From: Alentia gelatinosa
Lineage: Eukaryota > Annelida > Polychaeta > Phyllodocida > Polynoidae
Assembly (NCBI GenBank): GCA_950022655.1
Contig: OX465583.1
Span: forward strand, 36,669,360-36,733,359
Direction: 5' to 3'
DNA length: 64,000 nucleotides
The translations under genes were made by a program, and so were the position numbers. This document shows, in pieces, positions 35,501 through 50,500 of this stretch. Each line of letters opens with the position of its first letter. Position 1 is the first letter of the stretch. The notes beneath the pieces are model-generated. The model ran no database searches, was not told the DNA's origin, and worked only from the letters and a program-made list of their open reading frames with translations.

Positions 35501-38500
35501 GAGGATTATTGTTGGGTTAGTGTACATACATAAGTGAGCCCGAAGCGTTTTGCATAGCTGAGTGCGAATTGGCACATAAACCATACATTCAAAACAGATT
35601 TACATTAATCTGTGTGATATTATCAGGAATGCTAGTTCTCAGTTTATTACAGGGTTTCACTCTATTTTTTCCACAACCAGAAATATATTTTATACTGTGT
35701 GACAATTTTATTTTATTATTCAATAATTAAGATCTCAGCAATTCTCTAGTACACTCACTCCCTAAGGATGGCAACGTTAGTATTTCTAAGTACCCATCTA
35801 ATGCGTATGCATTTTTCTTGTAGAAATTTTGCGTACGTACTTTATTGATGACTTCTATGGTCTTGCAGTAGAAACATTAAGTTGAAGGCAATCCCAGCTA
35901 TGTACACGATTTGCTATATTTCCGATATTCTCTACCTTGCGATAATTTTACTTAATGATATCCTAGTTTAACTATTGACGATATAAAAAATCCTGGTTGG
36001 CCAAGCCAAAAGGAATGAGTGATGTACTCGCCTAGACTGACTTCAGCCTTATTCAGGTATTGCAGCAGTGACCGCTCAGCAGAAAACACGTGTTCCGTTC
36101 ACAAACATGGAGCAGCACTTGATATCACAAGTGCAGATGAATTGTGGCTCATACAGGTGCCAAACCATTAGCTCCCCACACGGGGCGCCATCTGCTGCCA
36201 AGTAGTCGATATCTGTGATTATCACGTTACTGGGGAGAGATTTCCATCAAAACGTCAAGTTTTAATTACCCGTTTATCGGCACATAATTCAAAGAAAACA
36301 TGCATGTTATTACAAAACGTAGTATAAGCTTCTCTACCTTCAATGGCATGCTATATACATATGATTCCGATGTATGTTTTTGCTTTAAAATTTAGCAGTC
36401 ATAATTTGTGGTTTAATTGCTCATACGTGTTAGCTGAGTAGGGTTTCCATGCACAATGCTAAGTTTTTCAGAGTTGTTTTCCTTTGTGAATGCAAAAATA
36501 GATTATGTAACGTTAACAACTTAACATGGGCCACTATAGGTACTCTACTATGTAAGACTTCAAATTCAATTTCTCATGGAGTAATTCAACCAATTGATCC
36601 ATTCTGAAATAGAAAACCTACTTAGATATAAATATCTCTTAGTACGAGGCTAGGTGTCAATTCATTGGCAGCTAAAAAAATATTTAAAAAATAGATAAAA
36701 ATATCTCAGAGAAGCAGTATACATATATTTTTCTTTGGGGTTTAGTCGTATTCTAATACCTGAAAAACTAAATTGACTTAAAAAAACTAAGAATGCTGAA
36801 GATCGCCAACAATAACACCATGGTCAAACCACTTGGGCAGATTTTTCAAGCCACAGGTATCTTCTTCTGCCTGTTCCGTCTCTACCATCCAAAGCTCTTC
36901 TACTAAACGCCTATTAGGAAAACCAGTATTGCCAACCATTTGACCATACAATTTATTATTGACAGCGAATTGGCAGTCTGAAGCTTCCTGTGCATTCATT
37001 CGTACATGTCTTCATTATTAACAATATCCTTAGGTAGCGAATGGAAAACAAATGTTAGGATAACGTTAAGTTTAGATTATCAATATTCCAAGGATCAGGC
37101 ATACAAAAACAACATTAAGCTGTCCCAAGTGAGTCTGTCGCATGGAGCATGGCCTCTAACTGTAATCACCGAATGAACCCTTCCAGCTAACATGCCGGTC
37201 TATCTTAAGTACATTGTTGTATAGCTCCCTATTCTACTGCAAAGCCGCTTAGTACCCAAGGATTAAGCCGCTTATCCCCAGCTGGGGTGGGTGAAGGATT
37301 TGTGCTTTAGTCTTTGTTTTCAGGCTTTAGACAATAATCCATTCTTCGAGCCAGGATTCTCAACATTGCCAAAAGTATGAGTGGACCGTCGTGATCTGTT
37401 GGGGTGGGGGTGGGGATGATGTGGGGGGTTGGTATTCTTTACCTGAGCCGGCCTGGAGCACACTGACTGGTGTAGACGAGTGGGTGGGTGGGTGAGTGGG
37501 TGAGTGGGTGGGTGGGTGGTACATTCAGGAGGGTGGGGGCCGGTGTGTAGATTACCTCAGCCAACGCTAGATTAGTGTCATTTCAAATAGACTCGGCAGA
37601 TCAGGCCGACGCCAACGTCGCACGTCTGGCTCGTCCGGACAGGAAATCCCGGACTCGGCCTCCGTAGGAATAAGAGTCTCCCCGAGGTGTATAGCAGCAC
37701 AGAGAGAAAGACCAGAAAGGAATGGGACTGAGATAGAGACTGGATAGATAATACAACACAGAGGCAGCGACAACAGGAGATTGAGATAGAGACCGCCAAC
37801 AATTGAGATAGAGACCGCCAACAAGAAACTGAGATGTTGATACTGAGATAGAGACTAAATCAACACGAGACTGAGACATAGACTCTCCGACATAGAAACT
37901 TGGATACTCAGACAGTCACTGAGACGTAGTTACAGAAACGTCGCGACTGAAATGCTGATAAAGAAGTAGTCTTGCCTCATCCTTCTCCTCACCATCTCCA
38001 TACACCAGGACACAGAGACATATCCATGGTGGCTATCATATTCTCCCTGGAAGAACTTGTTGATTGGCAGTTTTAACATCAGGAGATTCGAATTGAATAC
38101 CAGAGATAGGACGCATTCAAATCAACACACAGGATATGAATATTGACGTGTATTTTTTAGGAGTTGGACTTCTATAGGAGCAAGGACATTGTGAAACAAC
38201 CAGGAAGGATCCTTTACCTTTATACAATTTCCTCTTTAGAATGATCATAATCACGCCAATCACTTGATGAAAACTGGACTCCCAGGGGGAAATTGACGAG
38301 CAGTAAATGATCGACTAGGACTAAATCACTGCTGTTCTCAATCTCTGATAATGACTTTTTAATGTGGTGCTCAGACTCTGTTTATAGACTTGTAAGTCAT
38401 TAATGTCTATAGATTTATCAATAGGAAAGCGATTCAGATAAAAACACCCAATGCATGCAGGTGGAGTTATCAGAGTTGTGTTGTACTTGTACTAATGGGC

Positions 38501-41500
38501 CAAGTTGAAATATGCTATTTGTGTTACTTGCATCGACATAGATTTCCAGCCCTGGAGGCAGTACCTGAGGTCTAAGGAGGACATTGGTCGTGAACATAAT
38601 CAGCAAAGTGGTCTGGTATATACAAAATCAACCAAACTCGCCCCACCATTGAGCAGGAACTAATGCGCCCTCCTTCCCGCTGGGTAGCGCGACCAGCAAC
38701 AGGGTGATATTAACAAATATTTACCTAAGTCGCAGCTTAAGCGTACAACACAGCCATCTGCTAATGGTGGTAATTGTTACGGATTTGCCGATTGTTTTGT
38801 TGGCGGAGAAAGGGTTTGAATCAAAATCAGGTGTGGCTTGATGATAAAGGCCATGTGACCACTGGCAGGGGACTCTGTGTATGGATCTGTACCCACAATG
38901 CAGCAGCCAAGACAAAGAGTGTAGAATTTACTCTCACTTGCAGAGTAGACTGTGAATCTGACGTCAATACACTCTCCCCCCACAATACCGTCCCATCCAC
39001 TCCTGCAGACGTCAGCCTGAGTGGAACTCGGCTGGAGATTTCACACTTCAGGTGGAGTGCTCGTATGAGGTGCTGGATGGTTGGCTATGTCAGCGAGCCC
39101 CTGCACCTCTGGACTGCGGCCGTCTAAGGCACAGATCTCGTGGTTAATTAATGAGCTTTCTTGATGAGCGGGAAGGGTCTGCCCCGGGGTCCCCACGGGC
39201 CCCGCGCACGGAATGTTTTCACATGCGAGCAGCGCGCGTAGCGGCCGCCCACCGCTGTGCGGGCGTTGTCTGTGAACAGCCACGGAGGCGCATCACAACC
39301 AGAAACCGCCGTGTGGCCACAACAACAACATGGAACTTTATCTTATACACAGAAGACAGACTCAAGGAGTAATACTGACTTAGCGCAACTAGGGATTATA
39401 GGGTGGAGGTTACATTTTTCTGAAGAGATATCAACAGAAGAAGTTAGCAGTTAAAGGGGGTGTTCCACCACCGCGATCGTGTCATTGGCCCAGTATCATA
39501 CACTATCCTAGGAGTATCTCGCTGGATCATTCGCCATCTTGCTAGGTCTACTTGTGTGAATACCCTATAACACAAGTGGCATCCTCATCTCCCAGATGTC
39601 CGTTCCCGAGCGGCTCAGTGCCATCCCGGAAGTCGAAATGGGTTACGCCAAGCGCACGGGCGTCGTCAGCAAAAAGCGCCACCCGCGGGTGACCAGAGTG
39701 ACACCTGGTGAGACGGTGGTGAAGCAGTCCCTGGCGGGGCTGACCCCGGTGCTGGAACGCTTCAAGGAGCGTCTGCGTCTTCTCGACTCGGCCATCCAGC
39801 GCGCGGAAAACACCAAGCAGACGACAATCGAGGACCAGATTTCCAACAAGGAGCAGGCCACCACCGACCTGCTCAAGAAGTACAGCATGAACGTGTTCAG
39901 TAAGTTGAGCGCCCGCCGTCCGCTCGGCCACAAGGAGACGCCGCACCAGCTAGCTGCCGAGCGGCAAGTTATCAGAGCAGAGCGAGCTGCCCTCCCGCCA
40001 AACCCCGCCGCCAACGCCACCAGGGGGCGCCAGCTGCTCGTCCCCGGAACGCTGACGTCCATCAACAGAGCAAGGTGAAGAGAAAGGTGAAGGTCACACA
40101 AGGCTTTGGTTTCAAAGGTTACCTTGTGAGGACGCTAGTGACAAGTCAGTAATGATCTATTTTCCGATTATTGTTGATATTCATATGAAAAGTTTTATAC
40201 CTATGACTATACCTTCTATGTACACTACCTTGGTAAAATTGTTGATAAGACTATCCCTTTGCCTTCGCAATTGGGATGATCTAATTGACAATCATACTGT
40301 ACAACTACAGTAACTCCATTTCCATATGTTATATATTATACAGATTTATATGTTTTACATGTATATAATACAGATATTGTATTTATCCTACCCCTCATAT
40401 ACATCTCCATAGACTTAACATGGTGTAACTGTATGCCACGGTTATGGCATAAAATATTTATATGCCACTGGTGACATATGAAGTTAAAAACATGTAACAG
40501 GGTAGGATAAAATCTAAACATCACTCAATTTCATATAATTGTTTATATGCCATTCTTTGTCTTCCGCTACAGATATCACTCAGCTCCGCTTCGTGATATC
40601 ATGCTGCGAAGACAACTCATGCCATATAAACAATCATATGAAATTTCATGATGTTTCATGATAATATTATACATGTGTACCCTCTTTTTTCAACATCAGT
40701 TTTTCACCTGTTTCAGACGGGTTTTAAAAATACTGGTTGAGAAAATCTCGTTGAATTAATTATTCGTGACCGTGTTTTTATTTCCTGGTTACTTTCTCTT
40801 ATTGTTTTACGATTGTTTCCAACATAGCTCATGCAGCACTGATTTCAGCAAATCATACTTGTTTTATGATCCATGATTATCTGATGAGGCAAAATACGTA
40901 CTACATCCAGCTTGATACTACCTTGAAATGGCCTACCTTAAAAACGGAAAGGTTTATGATCCACTTATTACAGATGGCACTGCTCTTCCTACTTCGTGCC
41001 CATTTACCATTTACGCAATTATTGTTTTAACCAATAGTGTTTCCTGATAATTGATGTTGAAGGTTTATGCCTCAGGATGCATTTCACGAGCGATACCTCG
41101 AACGGCATATACATGTTCATGGGAATATAAATGATACCTTCAGGTGTTTCTCGTCTTGGGAAATGTGTAGAAACTTCATTTAAAGAAAAAGAAAATCTCG
41201 ACTCTAGAGAAGTGTGTTCTGCCATGTGTTGTAAATCACGAGAAAGATGTTGGAAATACAGGCTACAAATTTTACACTTACTTTGGATGCCATAAAGGCA
41301 CATAGTCTCGTGATGCTTGACCTGCAGGATAAAGTTTGATCAATTCTCCATTTGCACCAATTTACAAGTACCCATCTCTAAATGGCGTGCTTGGAAAGCA
41401 TCTTCCAGTTAAGCCTAATTTGCAGGAGGATGTCAGGTGAAAGTGGGCATCTCTGCCAAACAAGGCGCTCGGCTTTGTGGGTTGTTGGTCGTCTTTCTCA

Positions 41501-44500
41501 CCTCCCTGGTTGGCGTTCATGCATTATCAATGCAGTACCAAACACCCACTGCTTTACGCAACCAGTTACGATCGATTTTGATAATGAAGGCAGTTTTTGG
41601 TAATTGAAAAGTTAAGATATCGTAATCCTTTTTATTTCCTTATGTTGAGACTAAAAGGAGAACTAATTTGGGAAACCACTCCAAAATGGATTGTGTTACT
41701 TCAGGAAGCTTTTAAACTTAGACACTTAGAACTCTTCCCTGGATTATTGATAACGGGTACGTTCTACTACACTGATACTTGATAACATTACTGGGGTTGG
41801 AACATAATTTAACAGTAGATGGCAATACCATCAATACAGCAAAAGGAGGTGCAAAAACGGCCATATCTGGTGCTAAAACTGGCTTCTGTGAAGCAATAAT
41901 CAGCCCACTTAACCAGTGTACGGGAATTCAATCTCATGTAAAACCTGAACACATTAAATACTGAAAGTGAGGGGACACAAAGGCTAGAGCAGATTAGGGA
42001 ACTATTTACCGATACTTCTTTTGTATCAAAAGCTATTGAATTTTGCAATACTTATATAGAACTCATGGAATACATATACTAGTATAGGAGCTTCCAAACA
42101 GCCCAGGCTTCGGCAGGTTGACAGTTTTGCACTCTGGTGTGAACATGGCAAAGCTCGTGTTGAAATCCGTCTATCAAAAATGGTGACATGAAACCCATAC
42201 AATCTATTGAATATTGAATGGTGCAGGGCTGCAGAGTGGAATGTCACAATGAACCGTCTCCATTTATAGTAGAACTCTGGTTGCTGGGCTGAGCACCCGT
42301 CCTGCCACTAAATCTGCTTTTTAATGTTTATTTCAACGAGATAAGTATGTTACCTTTTACATAGGGCACTTTGACTGAACTAGAGGAAGCTCCGCCTAGT
42401 GAGATTCTACTGCACTAACAAATGTATTTTTGATATACCCGACAGTTAAATCTTGCCTTGGTGACTACTATGCATGAATTCAGGGGATTTAGGAAGTGTA
42501 AATTTGGTTACTTGAAGACTGGTACTATGCCACCACAATCTGGTTTAGCGAGTTAAACCGAAGATGCCTGTTGCCACCTTGTGTATGAGGCTAAAGGCAG
42601 TGCTCCACATTGCTGATTCTTGTTCTCCACCCCATCTCCATCCATTGTCCACCCGTTCTTAACCTGTGTTCTTACCCTAATCGGTGGTACTGCTCCATTA
42701 TCGCTCCACTCCCGCAAGAGTGTTTTTGTCAGTCTCTTCTCAATCGGCACAGGATCGGAGCACTTGCTCCACTGGGCTCCATTAACGCGATCGTGGAGAC
42801 TGTCATGCCGTCCGGTGGATTTTTGCCGCACTACACACAATGAATGATTTCCTCGTTCAGTTGCTAGAGGGCAGGTGAACTGCACCCTGCTATTTCTGTC
42901 AAAGGGGATCGATTTTTTCTCTTTTACAGTCAGAATCCACTGATTTGGGCTAGACTAGACCAAACTAGACCCTTATTTATTTTTTTATATAAAAAAAACT
43001 TTGTCTGCTTTCGGGCACTGCCACTACTATTGGAGTGGCACAGTGTCCGCCATCCTGGATTTGTACGGAAGGTTGATCGACAGCTCTTCAATTTCTGCTG
43101 AATATTGCGGTTAATTGAATAATGCAGGTAAATAAAGATAAGTGTTGATGTTAAGAATGTTCATAGCACACTCTGGTGCTAAAATTATGTCCAATCTTTC
43201 AAAACTGTCTGAAGTTTGGGCCTCTGCTCACAGGTTTGCGGGTACCACCTGGAATCCCTGACTGCCTCCCTTGCAGTATAGCTGGGGAAGCAGTCAACGC
43301 AGTTGCCAGCAAAGTTCATTTGAGAGGGCACCACATATAACATTTCTAATGACATATCAAGCAAATCTTCCCTGAGCAGTAAAACCAAGCTGAATGGGGC
43401 GATGGTAGTGCGATCAGTGAAAGAACTAGTCAAGAACCGTCAAAAATCAGTGGAGGTCGGGTGCAGATGATGTGGAGATTAAGTGCCGATGATCAAAGCC
43501 CTAGCTCCACTACAGCTCCATTACCAGGAATAGGAGGCAATACACCCACGATCGGCGTAAGATCAAATGATCAGCTCATGATTGACCTTCAATCCACTGT
43601 AATGAAGCACCACCTTAAGAAACATATTGATGAATGTTTAGTCTGTGTCCCATTCGCCATCGACTTTGGAGCATGCAGAAATATGAACGAGGCAATATGA
43701 GAAGGCGAACAGGGACTCAGACCAAACATAAATATGTTTCTGATTTTATCTTAACCTGGAATTATTTATCTGTTTATCGGCCATTGAATAAGAGTCACTG
43801 TAATCGCAAGTCTGTTGAATATGAGTTCCTAATGTTAAGCCTATGGACGTTTATATCCGGTTAAGATGAATCACCATATCTAACACAAAAACAAAACCAG
43901 AGAGACAACAACTCATCAGAACGACAATCTGTCATGAGCTTTGTTAAAGTGTCTGGTAGGCTGGAGTCCTTATCTAGAACAGTCCTGCCTCCGATTGGCA
44001 GATCTTGTATAGATTGATATCACTTATAATGAACATACCCAGACTAAGGCCGGCAAACCAGCAAGTGAGCCAATATAGGATAATTTCTACGTGTAGGTCT
44101 ATGTAAATTTGGATGTGTGGAGATCTGGGGTAGGGATGGAAAATATCAATGTTCGCAGTGCGGTTTTGATCAAATACGAGCCAGCTTTAAACAAAACTAA
44201 TTGAGTGTAGGTATGTTTATTTACCAGTGTAGGTATGTATATATACCAATAGGATCTATAGTTTCCAGATGGTGACCACATAGTTACACCAGAAATACTA
44301 AGATTTTATTGTCCATAAAATGGTGTCACAAACCCCATCAAACCTGCAGGTGATGAATAATGGAGTAGTGCAGTGAGCAGTATCTATTTACCAAGAAATC
44401 CGTTTTTGATGTACATGAGTTTGAATAACCGTAATTCGTAATTTCATAAATATTTGAACTTATATTTGAACCTAAGGTGATTAATAGGCAGAATAGAATT

Positions 44501-47500
44501 GCAATTAATCTACCATCTTACCACTAGAATACAGTTTAGTTGGTAGATGTATTGAATTGTGAAATAGCATACGTCTTTAAAATCTAAATCCAGCTCTTGT
44601 CCACCTGGTGAACTGTTCTTATCTTAACCCCCCTGCGTTAAAACAAATAAGTTTCTCATACTGAAATCAGAATAAATCTGGGACTTGGCATGTTCAGAGC
44701 CATAGAATATCTCCCCCTGATGCACCGTTGGCATATGAAGCCTCTTTCCAAGTTGTCATGTTCACACAAAGTGTTGATCCTCATATAATCCCTATTCAAA
44801 TATTGAAACATGTAAAACATCTAATCTAGACCCACAAAGAACTAGAAGAGATTTCACGACAGGAGGTATTATCCCACCAAGGCTTTAACCAGCTCAATAC
44901 GTGATATAATCCCGTTGATGAGGGATGGTGTATGGCGCTATATATTGCATACTCAAGGTGTATACCTACATTACGCCATGCTTAAGAGCCCCTAGTGAGT
45001 TCATAGTGGCACAATGCCCCACAGCGGTGGGTCTGTAGTCGCCAAGTGTTTAGATCCCTCTTGGCAGGCGTTGATCCTGACCCAGGCTGTCTCTCCACAT
45101 ACTAAGACGCTGTATAATCCATTAGATTAATTAATCCATTGTAAACCTCCCCCCCCCCCCCCCCCCTTAGGAGGACCTGGTCCACCACCTCCAGTACCGC
45201 TCTGGGTACGTGCTCAGTGGGTTGGCTGACCACTGGTCGCCTTCCACTGACCACTAGACGACATTTTACCGAGCAGACGACATTTTTGTTTTTCGCCAGT
45301 GCGTGTCAATTGACTGAGTTTTCCCGCCAACAATACCAGTATCCATCTGCTGTCTGAGTGACACAGGAGTTTATTAATCTGGAGAGCCATGGAGGACGAT
45401 GTGTTTACATGCTCCAGGTACGACATGGAACAACCAGGATGATTGGCTCTTGGACTCAAGAACTGTGAGCAGACCTGTCGTATAGGCGATGGGTTTTGTG
45501 ATAGTGCGTCATAGTCAGGACACCCATATTTACGCTACTCAATGAGTGACTCATTATCAATGCAGTTCCACCTACGTGTGACGAATACACCTTTTCGTCA
45601 TAACATACGTTTTCAATGACATCAGCCGATATTTTTAGTAGTATCGGTTATGTTTCCTGTGTTATATTGGGAATAGAGCTTCATTATCAAAAAAGATAAG
45701 CTCGGTTTCTTTGGCCTATGAAACATGACTCAACATATAGTTTGGTTAATGAGATTGCATTATACAGTGTCGTTAAACAAATGTGCAGTACCTCTGCACT
45801 AGAGAAGATCATGTTACTGTGCCGCCATATGGACTACTGCCCTCCCTGTGACTTGATCTGTTGATGGCTCGTGGGTGGACCTGATGTGGTGTATAGGAGA
45901 CCATTGGCATAGTGGTATGTCAGAGAACCTTGGTTTATCCAACACAACATAACCAAATCACCAACTCTCTGGTCGTCAAGTCCACGTAGAGGCGCTACCT
46001 TTACCAGATAATCAGAACGACATCAAAGATGCCAGAATATAAAAACTAGGTCATAGATACCAGACTATATGCATGAGAGGACAGGTAATAAGTCACTGAT
46101 ACCATGTCATGGATGCCAGCTACAGGAACCTAACCAAGCCGAGGAAATCCAGTTAAAGAGTATCTGTTAAAAGTCGTCAGACTACAATCACATACCCTCT
46201 AATGGAAGAAATCACTCCAACCGACATAGACTCTGATCAAGCCTGGAACACTTTAACAAGCATCACGTCAAAGATTGGAAGCTGAACATGCTTGTACCAG
46301 TCACCATACTGCCGATGCTTAGTGACCAACGCAAGGCTATAATCATCCTGCTAGAAACGCCAGGTTGGACTCTCCAGGTGAAAAACGTTGTAGTTCACTG
46401 GTGTTAGGTCATTTACACCTGGACAGTGATACCAGACCACAGGCACCACAAGACAGAAATCACTGTAACGACCTCCTGTATGTATATATGGGAAAATACT
46501 CCACAGGTGGTGAATAAATAACTGCAGGATGTATCGCCCGTTGCGTATGACGCGCGCCGATGCCCAGGAGATGATCGGGGCGGAGAGTCTGCACCTCTAT
46601 GTTCTGGAGGTGAAGAAACGCCAGATGTCGCCACGGGTGCCCGTCCACCCGCGGGACCGGCTGGGGTCCCGGTCGCCCGCCCGGCCCACCACGCCGGTGG
46701 CCGCCGTCACCGAGAGCCCCGAGCCGAGCGTGGAGCCGCCCCGCCCGCCCGACAGACAGCTGCTCAGACGGAGCCAGCACAAGGCGCACAAGAGGTTAGG
46801 TCACCGATCTGAATTATTTAATCAATTAAAGATTTCCTAGCAAACAAAATACTCTCGGAAATGGGGAGGGGATGGGTACCCATCATTGCAACATACGCCC
46901 CAGTGGATAGAAATCATATAGCCATTTTCAGGATATTGTATCATCAAACTGCCTGAATATTGTCTGTTTTCTGTCTTTCATTTTAGGTAATGTAAATTTC
47001 CTTTGCCCACCAGTTATATAGAAGAATTTATTGTTTCCATCAGTAGATGACATCTATTTCTAAGTTGAAGTCACACGTACTCAAAATATTTAGCGCAGTG
47101 TAGCAGGATTGAATCCTATCAAAATCCATTCAAAATTTGCACGTACCATAATGTATGGGGCTGCCTTTCTGGATACTTTTTGATAGTATCTGCTCAGGTT
47201 TATGAACCCATAGAAACCCTTGCTATTTTACTCATTCTAGAAGTACTTAACCAAGTGAAATACAGCACTACATGCATTTAATTCTTTTTTCGTTATCATT
47301 GAAGGGTGTACCAAGCAAAAATAGTTTACCCGTGGTTCAGGAGGTTGCATTAGAAGTAAGCTTTGCATACATAGCCTAGGATTTAAAACAAAAGCTTTGC
47401 CGTTTTCACAACAGAGGGCAATGCAGTTGACCTGCCAGAACCCTGGGGCCGCTTGGAGACTCCTTATTAATTCACCAGAGAAAATTTCATTTCAATAACT

Positions 47501-50500
47501 TTTGATCTAATTAAGCTATAAAAAAACGGTTTCCAGACGGATTCGTGGTCAAGTAGGTGACTCAGATGTGACTGTTTTCATAGCTCCTTTTTCCACATCG
47601 ATGTTAGTGCCATCTCGAGTTCTGTTGTAACCTCCGTATATAAGCTGGTTATATATACATGTACATGTTAGTGATTCTAGCAGGGCGGTCAAACCATGAT
47701 CCCACATACATACAGGGACTATAAACCAGGTTTATCTGTTGTTCAGGGGAGATATTACCATAACTAGAGACAAACCACTGACTTGGATTATTCATAGCTC
47801 CGTGGACAAACAAAACATTTTTATGAAAGAATTGTATGAGTGATTAAAGGAGAGAAACACAATTTATGAATGAAACAAATGTAAACTCAACCAAGAGTTG
47901 CTCATTTTGGGGTAGGTTTTTGGGGTTGCAACCGAATTATCTACAGTTGCATTTGGAAAAGTAAGTCCATTGAATTCTTCCTATACATAGTCGATTAAAT
48001 CATTACCATATGGCAGTGACGGGCTAAAGTCCCCACAACCCAAACCTACAAGTAAATATACTGTATTTTCGATACATTGAAGTCCATATAAGTTATCGTA
48101 ATACGGGAAGTATTCACTATAGACCAACATGCCAGTATATACTTGGCATAGTGTGATTGCGCTGCTACGAGCACCCCACGCTGAGAACAATAATCAACAA
48201 AGACGGCCCGACCCAAGCGACCTCTGACGGGGTGGCGTGGCCTCAGGTTTGACCCATCATCCAGGTGCTAATTCTGGCGCACGCCTGCTCGTTACAACGG
48301 CCATGAGAACCTCCAAAGGGAACGGAAAATGCCCTTTTCCCACGCTACTTTACTTATTTATTGTGTAGATATGTTAGAACTGAGAAATGGGCAATGACTG
48401 ATGAATATCAGAAAAAAATATTTTTTTTAACTCAAAACCAATATGATTATCACTCTCCTGGATTGAATTGCTAGCGATCGAATATAGTTTTATCTCTGGT
48501 GTCTTTTAATGGTTGATATACATAACTAAATATTTGCTGGGAAGTAAAGAAACGAGACAGTTTATACTTTTTCTAATATAGTAGAGATTGAAGCTTTCCA
48601 TTTTTCCTAGGAAATCATGTTTTCATTTGAAGTAAATATGATTTTTCTCCCCTTATGTAAAACCAAGACGATGTTATTTGAGCCTCATTCCCACCAATGA
48701 ATCTGTATTGAACCTCCACACAGACCCTCAGCTCCACGCCATGGCCAATACCGACATGTTTCCATGTTTTCCCTGTCTCCCTGAGGCAGCAAATTCCGCA
48801 TAAAAAATATAATAACTTTTTTCAGTTGACATCCATGAATGTAGGGCTGCACTTAGGCTGCCAAAGGAGATTTAAGAAAGTGGGGCTTGACTCGTTCACT
48901 GATAAGATAAAGTGAAGATGATTGAACAATTGCAGATTTATTCCATAGCAGAAGTGGGGAGAGTGGAGAAAGAAGTTGCGTTACTATAAAGTACATGTCC
49001 CCATAAAAGCTATGACTTAGCCATCGTGGTCTAATATATAGTCAAAAGGATTTGAGTCAGGATGGGATGTTGGAGGTAAGATTTTAGTCAGAGTATAGGT
49101 AACACATATTGAAGGTTTGATAAAGTGATGACTTGCTACATTTAATAAGTGGAATATAGTGCACCACTACAAGAGGAACGCTGAGTGAGTTTTACTATAG
49201 TGGTCAGATCATCTCAGTATTAGATAAAACTACTTTAATGACAGTGAAGTAAATAAAGGAGAAGGCAGCGGTGAGGGACTGAGGTGTTCGTTTAGGAATT
49301 TATAAATACATGAGCAGTAGAAGAAAAAACAGTGCTGTTTAAATCTCTGACATTTAATGATGAATCAGGTTTACACAATCCTGTTGAATCTAGGATTGAA
49401 TCGGAGATTCAAGTGAACTCCGCACGGGCTGTGAACCAGTGAGTGTGAGGGGGACCAGTGGAATTGATTGTTGACATACACGTATAACTGACATAATATC
49501 ACTGGGTAATTTCAAACTGGCTTCGCTGTCCACAACATGCACTACCATGTTCAGCCAGTCTATGTCCCACCATGGGATTAAAGATAATCCACAGCAGTTC
49601 TAATCAAGGTCGGAAAATCCAACTAATGTTTACTCAGGCGTGTCCATGCAGTAGCCCCCCGGGGAATTTCATCTTAAAAGAGTTCTGGATCTTATTTTTG
49701 AGTAGTTGTACTTACCAGAGCTGATCAGTCTCATTAGGGAGTAATGTTTTCATTATTCACATGGATGTATTTTATTATTTAGATCGGGTCAACTGAACAA
49801 AAAGTTTATATATATCGCATAGGGTTAGATTGGTTTTTTTTTCAATATTTTAATAGAGTATAACTGGATGATTTGTTCTCCTTGGTAAATTAGCAATCAA
49901 CAGAGGAAGCTGAATTTGCATTCGTATAAATATTGTAAATTGATAAAAGAAAAAAATAATTCGAATTTAAAAAAAACCCCGCATGTATTGTGATCTTTAT
50001 CTTTCCGGCTTCTACAAGCAGTTCATACTTAGAACTGTCATGTAAACAATTTCGTTAGACTTGAATGTCAAGTCACATTCTACTAATCAATTTAATCAAA
50101 TATGATTGATTTGCATCCTGAATCCCAAGACATACTACTGGTAGACTAATTTGACAATAAATGATTGATGTTTATTTTGAACCCCATCTTGAATATGATA
50201 AATGCAGAATATCTGTGTTTGGGATTTTAGATCTCACACTTGTCTGTTTTATATCAGACTCAATTCCTTAACGACAACCTTTGTCGGATAGAGGTTTCAA
50301 AATTTACAAAATTGTTATTAAGGAAGAAATAATGGATCAATAAACATAACATTTTCACAGAATATTATTAAGAAAAGAAATAAAAAGTATCAAGGGTGGC
50401 ACATCATATCACATGATGAAGAAGTCTAATTGTGAGTTAATATGGCAAGATGCCCTCCCCTAGCGGTATGAAGGGACACTTGCGCCCCACCTTACATCTA

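Noticed and set aside
39548..40101. Minus-strand ORFs of 132 and 152 codons
   Set aside because: Antisense of candidate exon A. High GC leaves few stops. The plus frame has the better start context, a donor and a helix-forming composition.
42553..42885. 110-codon minus-strand ORF
   Set aside because: Overlaps plus-strand ORFs of similar length; no family likeness, no splice sites and no compositional bias.
46460..46791. Minus-strand ORF of 109 codons
   Set aside because: Antisense shadow of GC-rich candidate exon B.
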